Positions 33,301 to 38,454 of a stretch of 38,454 nucleotides of DNA are shown piece by piece; the stretch's first letter is position 1, and each line of letters starts with the position of its first letter. Source of the stretch: Fimbriiglobus sp. (GTDB lineage: Bacteria; Planctomycetota; Planctomycetia; Gemmatales; Gemmataceae); the NCBI GenBank assembly GCA_022841795.1, contig JALHQU010000041.1, forward strand, positions 1-38,454. Reading direction: 5' to 3'. Both the position numbers and the translations under genes were made by a program. The notes beneath the pieces are model-generated. The model was not told the origin of the DNA and made no database searches. It was given only the letters and a program-made list of their open reading frames with translations.

Positions 33301-34093
33301 CCCACTGCTCGTGCGGGCGGTCGAAGTCGCCGTAGGTGAACGAGTCGAACCCGCTCGCCTTCTTCACCTTCGTGACGATGGCCGGCTGGAGTTTGTCCTG
33401 CACGAACGCGATCAGCTTCGGGTCGGACGCCGGCATCCGCGGGCCGTCGTAGGTGAGCGTGTACCGGTGGTAGCTGCCGTTGGTGGTGTGGCAGTCGATG
33501 ACGAGCAGCGGGTTCCATTTGTTCAGCAGGCCGACCACCCCGCGGGTCTCGGGCGTCTCGAGCTTGACGAAATCGCGGTTCAGGTCGAACCCGGCGGCGT
33601 TCGCCCGGATGCCGACCGACTTCGGCCCGTTCTGCGTGCGGCGGTTGGTGTCGGCGAACTTGTCGTTCCCGTCCGGGTTGTAGTTCGGGGCGATCACCAC
33701 CACCAGCTTCTTCAGGATCGGGCTGTCCTTCTCGGCGGTCAGGTCGCGGGCCAGCATCAGCACCGCCTCCTTGCCGTCCACCTCCCCGGCGTGGATGTTC
33801 GCCGTCACCATCACCACCGACTTCTTCGCCGCCACCGCCTCCTCCGGTGTACCCACCGGCGGGTCGGACAGCACCAGCAGCGGCAGCGGCTTGCCCTCCG
33901 TCGTGGTGCCGTAGGTGGTGTACTTCGCCAGCGGCGACCGCTTCGCCAGTTCCTGGGCGAACGCCACCACCTCGGCCGACGACGAGGTCTTCTCGTACTT
34001 GGTCGCCTCGGCGGTGGTTTGAAGCGGGGCCTGTTGGGCAGATACGGACGCGGCGAAAACGAGGAGTGCGACCGCGGGCAGCGTGCGGGGCAT
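30353..34093 (-). CDS. M14 carboxypeptidase-S9 prolyl oligopeptidase fusion, secreted
   Basis: Large exported peptidase with two catalytic domains. Of 1246 residues, 1-19 form a Sec signal peptide (cut near 'SVSA'). Residues of about 30-330 are an M14 zinc carboxypeptidase: His101 and Glu104 (NIHAGEVDGKE), Arg173 in DLNRD, His202 (DCHTTNGSYH) and the catalytic Glu289 (LSESYTY). About 340-530 is an M14-associated extension. About 540-1010 reads as an S9B beta-propeller ('FSPDGKWYAYVLSGNLFAVE', 'WWAPDSTRLAFLRFDD'), and the C-terminus is the alpha/beta hydrolase with Ser1117 (GHSYGG), Asp1191 (LIDDNVH) and His1223 (SRHGI). Both active sites look intact. An M14-S9 fusion would let one protein attack both ends of a peptide. 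The start at 34093 gives the signal peptide. Confidence 0.92.
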   Translation of the reverse strand: MPRTLPAVALLVFAASVSAQQAPLQTTAEATKYEKTSSSAEVVAFAQELAKRSPLAKYTTYGTTTEGKPLPLLVLSDPPVGTPEEAVAAKKSVVMVTANIHAGEVDGKEAVLMLARDLTAEKDSPILKKLVVVIAPNYNPDGNDKFADTNRRTQNGPKSVGIRANAAGFDLNRDFVKLETPETRGVVGLLNKWNPLLVIDCHTTNGSYHRYTLTYDGPRMPASDPKLIAFVQDKLQPAIVTKVKKASGFDSFTYGDFDRPHEQWVTYGTGPRYGTQLYGLRGILGVLSESYTYASFEDRVKVSYAFVKGNFEFVAENLDAVKKVFADAQKPRAKVALRTKTVARDKTETVFGWVEEQKDGRWKKTDTPKDYTCRIIDKLVATLEVDRPAAYLFPAQYAAAADALRRHGIKVEEVREQTELDTETYTVTDTKEEREFQKHKLRTVEATATKTKTKAEPGAFLVRTAQPLGQLAAYLLEPMADDGLTTWNYFDAGVKAGQPFPVLRVVKDQPVFTGPPRPLPEERASNKPFTLDLVGNRVGLGGQPVGDITWLDDGEHWLQVKDNKLWKVHARSGRAELFVDPDNLKKSLAMVQGAIPPEQPAGSPPAGGRPSRGGGGNPLLGPNYTFTPDRSGVVITTRTGTVLAYRDGSPGVRLTKIEKDQPAPEFGSFSPDGKWYAYVLSGNLFAVEVGSGKAKRLTSDGGKNDVLNGRADWVYEEEIFNRNGKAYWWAPDSTRLAFLRFDDTGVPKFTLASQDGKPEAINYPKAGQTNPTVKLGLVGVAETEPIAKFLDLSEYKPADTLISRVGWTGGDKPAVYAFVQNRVQTWLDFVTWPAPDAAGQKLFRDSTKAWIDDAGEPKFLKDGSFLFLSERSGWKHLYLYPPDGKTPRQITAGNWEVKSVERIDEASGDVYLTGNMVRSTGTHLGLASLSGGDVQVISHTPTTHRIDLAPKGTLYVDRQSDDFTPTQSVLRELFVKPVRVLDTNPAYEREQYRFGRYERTTVKMKDGFELEAAITYPPDFHEYNRYPIWILTYAGPHAPTVRDGWGSGRVFEQVLAASGIVVFRVDPRSASGKGAESAWTCYKQMGVQELKDLEEAVDWIGKNSWADLTRVGISGHSYGGFMASYALTHSKKFAAGIAGAPVTDWRYYDSIYTERYMGLPAANIDGYEKTSVVKAARRLHGKLLICHGLIDDNVHPQNSLQLMNALQLANKEFESMVYPTSRHGITPAHYPRTQVQFIRRAFGLEK

Positions 34094-34146
34094 GGGGTGA
34101 ACTCCGATGGCGGGAGGTGGGGGTAATGTAGCCGCCGGCCGTCGTT

Positions 34147-34194
34147 CCGGGGACTCACGTCCCCGGCTCCGTTATGTCGCCCCTTCGGGGGCTT
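34147..34194 (-). repeat. REP element 1 (inverted)
   Basis: Bipartite REP with two hairpins joined by a fixed linker. Read on the minus strand it has the 'AGCCCCCGAAGG-GGCGACATAACGGAGCC' plan. It pairs with REP 2 to form a REPIN-like palindrome (34170-34227). Confidence 0.85.
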
Positions 34195-34202
34195 GGGTTC
34201 AT

Positions 34203-34250
34203 AGCCCCCGAAGGGGGCGACATAACGAAGCCCAGGGCGTCAGCCCTGGA
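34203..34250 (+). repeat. REP element 2 (direct)
   Basis: AGCCCCCGAAGGGGG hairpin, GCGACATAACGAAGCC linker, then a CAGGGCGTCAGCCCTGG hairpin. It lies just beyond the RAYT stop at 34267. Confidence 0.88.
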
Positions 34251-34266
34251 GCACCATCCCGCCGCA

Positions 34267-34719
34267 TCACTCCCACACATATCGCTCGTCGAACTCGCAC
34301 CCGTGTTGCACCAGCAGCGCCAGGAACTCCTCCTGGAACGACACGGTGCGGTGGTGTTCCTCCTGGTTACGGACGTAGTCCCGTACCGTCGCCAGGGCTG
34401 ACTCGCTGACGGTGAACGCCCCGTACCCGCCCTGCCACCAGATGGGCACGGCGTTCGGAAAGGCCTCGTGCGCCCACTTCGACGAGTTCGTCTTCACCAC
34501 CCGCATCACGTCCGCCACCGCCCGGTTCTGCGACAGCTTGGCCACGATGTGGACGTGGTCGTCCGTCCCGCCGACTTCCAGCGCCAGCCCGCCCTCGGCC
34601 TTCACCAGCCCGCCGAGGTAGCGGTGCAGCTCCGGGCGGACGGCGGGGGTGATGGTCGGCTGCCGGTCGCGGGTGCTGAAGACGAAGTGGTAGTACAGGC
34701 AGGTGTAGGACCGGGACAC
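34267..34719 (-). CDS. REP-associated tyrosine transposase (RAYT, IS200-like Y1)
   Basis: Y1 HUH single-strand transposase of the RAYT group, which acts on REP hairpins by forming a phosphotyrosine link to DNA. The 150-aa product starts 'MSRSYTCLYYHFVFSTRDRQP', has the HUH metal pair HVH (55-57, in 'GGTDDHVHIVAKL'), 'WWQGGYGAFTVS' at about 94-105 and the catalytic Tyr115 in 'TVRDYVRNQEEHH'. That is full length for a TnpA/RAYT, with no frameshift. The GTG at 34719 follows GGAG seven bases upstream. It is bracketed by two REPs on the left and three on the right, as in other RAYT loci. An ordinary IS200 is less likely because of these flanks and no IS ends. Confidence 0.9.
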   Translation of the reverse strand: MSRSYTCLYYHFVFSTRDRQPTITPAVRPELHRYLGGLVKAEGGLALEVGGTDDHVHIVAKLSQNRAVADVMRVVKTNSSKWAHEAFPNAVPIWWQGGYGAFTVSESALATVRDYVRNQEEHHRTVSFQEEFLALLVQHGCEFDERYVWE

Positions 34720-34757
34720 GGGGCGACTCCGGAGGGTGTGAGGGTCGCGCCAAGAAT

Positions 34758-34806
34758 ACCCCGGTCTCACGACCAGGGCTACGATATGTCGCCCGCTCCG
34801 CGGGCT
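34758..34806 (-). repeat. REP element 3 (inverted)
   Basis: Reads on the minus strand as AGCCCGCGGAGCGGGCG-ACATATCGTAGCC plus a hairpin of GGTCGTGAGACC type. Its first stem matches REP 5 and its second matches REP 4. Confidence 0.85.
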
Positions 34807-34815
34807 AAAGAACGA

Positions 34816-34865
34816 AAGCCCCCGAAGGGGGCGACATAACGTAGCCCCGGTCGTGAGACCGGGGT
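34816..34865 (+). repeat. REP element 4 (direct)
   Basis: AGCCCCCGAAGGGGG hairpin, GCGACATAACGTAGCC linker and a second hairpin CCGGTCGTGAGACCGG. Confidence 0.88.
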
Positions 34866-34888
34866 TCCAGGTCCGGGGGCTTGCGATC

Positions 34889-34939
34889 AAAGCCCGCGGA
34901 GCGGGCGACATAGCGAAGCCTCGGGCGTAAGCCCGAGGT
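34889..34939 (+). repeat. REP element 5 (direct)
   Basis: AGCCCGCGGAGCGGGC hairpin, GACATAGCGAAGCC linker and a second hairpin CTCGGGCGTAAGCCCGAG. With REPs 3 and 4 it fills much of the 336-bp gap (34720-35055) on the promoter side of the RAYT gene. Confidence 0.85.
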
Positions 34940-35003
34940 ACGCAGCGTCACCCGCACCCGAACCCCGGATTGGCCTTGCCCGTCCCTGTACCGGGTCGCT
35001 ATC

Positions 35004-35031
35004 AATTACCGGACGGACCAGTCCGTTAATT
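35004..35031 (+). promoter_or_regulatory. AT-rich operator-like dyad before the RND gene
   Basis: Arms AATTACCGGAC (35004-35014) and GTCCGTTAATT (35021-35031) match at 10 of 11 positions around a 6-base centre. The dyad overlaps -10-like TTAATTAT and ends 24 bases before the ATG. A TetR-like repressor site is plausible, but no regulator gene is nearby. Confidence 0.45.
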
Positions 35032-35055
35032 ATCCCCCGCGGCACGGAGTTCCGC

Positions 35056-38000
35056 ATGTCGTCGGCCATCTGGGACGTCTGCATCCGCCGGCCGGTGTTC
35101 ACCGCCATGCTCATCCTCGCCCCCATCGTGCTGGGGCTGGCGTCGTACACCCGGCTGGGCGTCGAGCTGTTCCCGAACGTGGACGTGCCGGTGGTGGTCG
35201 TCACCACCACCCTCCGCGGGGCGAGCGTGGACGAGATGGAGGCGGCCGTCACCAAGCCGGTGGAAGAAGCCGTCAACACCGTGTCCGGCATCGACGAGCT
35301 CCGCAGCACCACCAAGGAGGGGTTCAGCCAGATCGTCGTCGGGTTCAAGCTGGAGAAGAACGGCGACCTCGCCGCCCAGGAGATCCGCGACAAGCTGAAC
35401 CTGATCCAGGGGGTGCTGCCGCCCGGCACCGACTACCCGAAGGTGGAGAAGTTCAACCTGGACGCCGCCCCGGTGGTGACGGTGGTGGTGTCCGGCAAGC
35501 GGCCGCTGCGGGAGGTGACGGAGATCGCCAAGAAGATGCTCAAGGAGGACATCGAGGGGAACGTGTTCGGGGTGGGCACCTGCGTGCTGGTCGGCGGGCA
35601 GCAGCGGGCGATCAACGTGACGGTGAACCCGACCAAGCTGGACGGCCGCAAGCTGACCGTGTTCGACGTGCGGAAGGCGCTGGCCGAGCAGAACCAGGAG
35701 CAGCCCGGCGGGCGGGTGGACCAGGGCCGCCGCGAGCAGAACCTCCGCACCGACGCCCGCATCAAGAGCGTGGGCGACTTCAAGGATTTGGTGGTCGCCA
35801 ACAAAGGCGGGCACAGCACCCGGCTGGCCGAGCTGGGCGAGGTGGAGGACGGCATTGAGGAACCCCGCGGGCTGAGCCGGCTGGACGGGGACGTGGCGGT
35901 GTCGCTCATCGTGCAGAAGCAGAGCCAGGGGAACACGGTGAAGGTGGCGGACGCGGTGAAGGAGCGGCTGGCGGTCATCGCCCCCAACCTGCCGCCGGAC
36001 ATCCGCGTGGAGGTGATCCGCGACCAGTCGAAGTTCATCAAGGGGTCGATCGAGGAGGTGAAGTTCCACCTGCTCTTGGCCGCCGGGCTGGTGTCGGCGG
36101 TGCTGCTCCTGTTCATCCGCGACTGGCGGACGACGGTGATCGCGGCGCTGGCCGTGCCGACCAGCATCGTCGGCACGTTCGCCCTGATGGACCTGATGGG
36201 GTTCAGCCTGAACAACATGACCCTGCTCGGGCTGATCCTGGCGGTGGGCATCGTCATCGACGACGCGGTGGTGGTGCTGGAGAACGTGGTGCGGCACATG
36301 GAGGAGTACGGGCAGACGCCGTGGGAGGCGGCGAGCAAGGCGACGAGCGAAATCTCGCTGGCGGTGCTGGCGACGACGCTCAGCCTGGTGGTGGTGTTCG
36401 CCCCGATCGCGTTCATGTCCGGCCAGGTCGGGCGGTTCTTCAACAGTTTCGGGTTCGTGGTCGGGTTCAGCATCCTGCTCAGTCTGGCCGTCAGCTTCAC
36501 GCTCACGCCGATGCTGTGCGCGCGGTTCTTGAAGGCGCCGAAGAAGAACCTAACCCCCCCGGCCCCCCTTCCCTCCCAGGGAAGGGGGGAGAAAGACAAC
36601 CACACTCGGACTCCCCCTCTCCCTCCGGGGGAGGGGGGTGGGGGGAGGGGTTCTTCCCACGACCCCCACACCCGCGGGTTCTGGGGCCTCATCACCCGCA
36701 TCTACGTCGGCTTCCTCGGCTGGTGCCTGGGCGGGTGGAAGGGGTGGCGGCGGTGGCTGGTGGTGCTGGTCGCGTTCCTCACCCTGATGACCACCCCGGT
36801 GCTGGTGCAACTGGTGGGCACCGACTTCGTGCCGAAGGACGACCAGAGCGAGTTCGAGGTGGCGCTCACCCTGCCCGAGGGGTACTCGCTGTACGAGGCC
36901 GACCGCCTGTGCCGGGAGATCGAGGGCAAGCTGGCGAAGGTGCGGGGGGTGACGAACGTGTTCACCACCGTCGGCGAGACGAGCGGGCGGAACGCCAAGG
37001 GGCAGGGCGACGTGACCAAGGTGCTCATCTACTGCCGCATGGTGGACCTGCGGGAGCGGAAGTTCGGGCAGAAGGACGCGATGGCCGACGCGCGGGTGGT
37101 GCTGAACGACTACCCGGACCTGCGGGCGACGGTGCAGGAGGTGAAGCTGTTCAGCAGCAGCGCGTTCAAGAACGTGCAGGTGGAACTGGCGCTCATGGGG
37201 CCGGACGGGGACAAACTGGACGAGTACGCGGCCGAGCTGGTGAAGCAGATGCGGGCCAACCCGTCGTTCACCGACGTGGACACGAACGCCGCCGCCCGCA
37301 GCCCGGAACTGCAGGTGCGGATGCTGCGGCAGCAGGCCGGCGACCTGAAGGTGTCCCCGCAGGCGGTGGCGGCCACGCTCGGGATGCTGGTCGGCGGCGA
37401 GCCGGTGAGCAAGTACAAGGAGCCGGGGCAGGCCGACCTGTACGACGTGTGGCTGCGGGCCGACCTGACCACCCGCGACCGCAAGGACGCCATCCGCCGG
37501 CTGAGCGTGCCGGACGCGGACGGCGGGCTGGTCGAACTGGACCGCGTGGCCACCCTGACCGACGCCCGCGGGCCGGCCACCATCGAGCGGTACAACCGCC
37601 AGCGGACCATCTCCGTCACGGCCAACCTGGCCCCCGGCGCGGTGCTGGGCAAGGAACTGCCGGTGATGGCCGGGTGGGTGAAAGAGCTGAACATGCCGCC
37701 GGAGTACCGGCACGAGTTCCTGGGCGAAGCCAAGCTGATGGCCGACTCGAACTCGAACTTCGCGCTCGCCTTCCTGCTGGCGTTCGCGTTCATGTACATG
37801 ATCCTGGCGGCCCAGTTCGAGAGCCTGGTGCAGCCGATCACCATCCTGATGGCGGTGCCGCTGACGCTGCCGTTCGCCCTGCTGTCGCTGCTGCTGTTGC
37901 AGACGGCGCTCGACGTGTACGCCATGATCGGCCTGTTCATGCTGTTCGGCATCGTGAAGAAGAACGGCATCCTGCAGGTGGACTACACGAACGTGCTGCG

Positions 38001-38355
38001 GGCGAAGGGGGTGCCGCGGGACCAGGCCATCCTGGGGGCGAACCGCGCCCGCCTGCGGCCGATCCTGATGACCACCATCATGCTGGTGGCGGCCATGATC
38101 CCGATCGCGACCGGGCAGGGGCCGGGGGCGAGCGCGCGGGCGAGCATGGCGAAGGTGATCCTGGGCGGGCAGGCGCTGTCGCTGTTCCTGAGTCTGCTCA
38201 TCACCCCGATCGCGTACTCGCTGTGGGACGACCTGGCCACCCTGCCGCGGCGGTTCCTCAACCTGTTTCGCCGCAAGCCGAAGGCCCCGCCCCCGCCGCC
38301 CGCACCGCCGGCCGGTGAGACGGTGCTGGACGACGCGGCCGTGCCGGTGGGGTGA
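35056..38355 (+). CDS. RND-family efflux transporter (AcrB/HAE1-like)
   Basis: Proton-driven inner-membrane pump subunit, trimeric in known members. The 1099-aa product has the first helix (about 12-30), porter domain, helices 2-6 with the relay 'GIVIDDAVVVLENVVRHMEEYGQ' (Asp402, Asp403), a central loop, then the second half with 'FAFMYMILAAQFES' and 'MLFGIVKKNGILQVDYTNVLRAKG' (Lys968/969). Residues of about 498-537 come from palindromic elements inserted in frame in the cytoplasmic loop between helix 6 and helix 7. The Pro-rich tail ends near the window edge. No membrane-fusion partner or outer-membrane channel gene is visible next to it. The ATG at 35056 follows a dyad and CACGGAG. Confidence 0.95.
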   Translation: MSSAIWDVCIRRPVFTAMLILAPIVLGLASYTRLGVELFPNVDVPVVVVTTTLRGASVDEMEAAVTKPVEEAVNTVSGIDELRSTTKEGFSQIVVGFKLEKNGDLAAQEIRDKLNLIQGVLPPGTDYPKVEKFNLDAAPVVTVVVSGKRPLREVTEIAKKMLKEDIEGNVFGVGTCVLVGGQQRAINVTVNPTKLDGRKLTVFDVRKALAEQNQEQPGGRVDQGRREQNLRTDARIKSVGDFKDLVVANKGGHSTRLAELGEVEDGIEEPRGLSRLDGDVAVSLIVQKQSQGNTVKVADAVKERLAVIAPNLPPDIRVEVIRDQSKFIKGSIEEVKFHLLLAAGLVSAVLLLFIRDWRTTVIAALAVPTSIVGTFALMDLMGFSLNNMTLLGLILAVGIVIDDAVVVLENVVRHMEEYGQTPWEAASKATSEISLAVLATTLSLVVVFAPIAFMSGQVGRFFNSFGFVVGFSILLSLAVSFTLTPMLCARFLKAPKKNLTPPAPLPSQGRGEKDNHTRTPPLPPGEGGGGRGSSHDPHTRGFWGLITRIYVGFLGWCLGGWKGWRRWLVVLVAFLTLMTTPVLVQLVGTDFVPKDDQSEFEVALTLPEGYSLYEADRLCREIEGKLAKVRGVTNVFTTVGETSGRNAKGQGDVTKVLIYCRMVDLRERKFGQKDAMADARVVLNDYPDLRATVQEVKLFSSSAFKNVQVELALMGPDGDKLDEYAAELVKQMRANPSFTDVDTNAAARSPELQVRMLRQQAGDLKVSPQAVAATLGMLVGGEPVSKYKEPGQADLYDVWLRADLTTRDRKDAIRRLSVPDADGGLVELDRVATLTDARGPATIERYNRQRTISVTANLAPGAVLGKELPVMAGWVKELNMPPEYRHEFLGEAKLMADSNSNFALAFLLAFAFMYMILAAQFESLVQPITILMAVPLTLPFALLSLLLLQTALDVYAMIGLFMLFGIVKKNGILQVDYTNVLRAKGVPRDQAILGANRARLRPILMTTIMLVAAMIPIATGQGPGASARASMAKVILGGQALSLFLSLLITPIAYSLWDDLATLPRRFLNLFRRKPKAPPPPPAPPAGETVLDDAAVPVG
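36550..36660. repeat. C/G-rich palindromes inserted in frame in the RND gene
   Basis: A hairpin with 12-bp arms (36563-36574 and 36578-36589) and a second CCCTCC/GGAGGG hairpin at about 36612-36650. The translation ('PPAPLPSQGRGEK', 'PPLPPGEGGGGRG') is low complexity and unlike RND proteins. Related sequence at 18699-18740 is intergenic. Confidence 0.85.
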
Positions 38356-38362
38356 TGTCTTC

Positions 38363-38385
38363 GTGGCACCGGCGGCCCGCCGGTG
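38363..38385. repeat. Single arm of the 7131 repeat family
   Basis: 23 bases identical to 7131-7153. Its matching second arm is not seen within the window; a related but distinct hairpin follows directly. Confidence 0.8.
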
Positions 38386-38397
38386 TGCTGCTGTCTT

Positions 38398-38453
38398 CGT
38401 GGCACCGGCCGCTGGCCGGTGTTTTGACCCACCGGCCAGCGGCCGGTGCCACG
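38398..38453. repeat. Perfect inverted repeat at the right edge
   Basis: 24-bp arms (38398-38421 and 38430-38453) pair exactly, with GTGGCACCGGCC at the outer end as in the 7131 family but a different core. The window ends one base beyond. Confidence 0.9.
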
Positions 38454-38454
38454 G

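Noticed and set aside
30407-34126. Plus-strand frame of 1239 codons opposite the M14-S9 gene
   Set aside because: A His/Arg/Val-rich shadow; the minus strand has two intact catalytic domains and a signal peptide.
34147-34939. CRISPR array
   Set aside because: The repeats have bipartite hairpins in both orientations and irregular spacing, without unique spacers.
34094-35055. A complete IS200/IS605 insertion sequence
   Set aside because: No accessory TnpB and no IS-type end hairpins; the repeated REPs fit a RAYT locus better.

Overview
This window looks like chromosomal DNA from a very GC-rich planctomycete, most probably of the Gemmataceae (Gemmata and relatives). That is inferred from the extreme GC bias, the protein types (PQQ-like propeller, TadB/TadC pair, TPR protein with RNA polymerase alpha C-terminal domains, very large secreted hydrolases) and the dense intergenic palindromes. 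Species cannot be decided by eye. I see no rRNA, tRNA, CRISPR array or prophage.

Layout. (1) 238-5196 (+): part of a Tad/Flp pilus locus (TadG-like protein, CpaF ATPase, TadB, TadC). (2) 5466-9330 (-): a MacB/FtsX-type permease, a PII-like protein and a GT39-like membrane protein. (3) 9662-11002 (+): a TPR protein ending in two alpha-CTD domains. (4) 11093-12841 (-): an unrecognised basic protein and an extended SDR. (5) 12942-17460 (+): glutamate-type dehydrogenase, DUF697-like membrane protein, a 67-aa basic protein and a PQQ-like propeller protein. (6) 17554-18634 (-): pyrE and a CBS-pair protein. (7) 18875-25461 (+): a metallophosphoesterase, then kdsD, kdsC and a 1227-aa LptC/OstA-like protein. 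The last three form a Kdo/LPS cluster and imply a Gram-negative-type outer membrane. (8) 25649-34093 (-): a small membrane-anchored protein, a bacterial ROCO protein (LRR-Roc-COR), a three-gene overlapping operon (small protein, HNH nuclease, alpha/beta hydrolase) and a 1246-aa M14-S9 fusion peptidase. (9) 34267-34719 (-): a REP-associated tyrosine transposase (RAYT) enclosed by five bipartite REP elements. (10) 35056-38355 (+): an RND transporter behind an operator-like dyad.

Two themes stand out. First, many gene junctions carry a near-perfect inverted repeat with 20-45 bp arms. These fall into several sequence families, some recurring in the window. Some have entered genes in frame (RND transporter, GT39-like protein, SDR), three overlap stop codons, and a half copy seems to have erased the start of the LptC-like gene. 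The RAYT with its REPs is a plausible mobiliser of one family only. Second, there are unusual protein architectures: TPR plus tandem alpha-CTD, the M14-S9 fusion, and a ROCO protein with an altered G4 motif and a recently homogenised LRR array.

All functions are by reading motifs; no database search was run.
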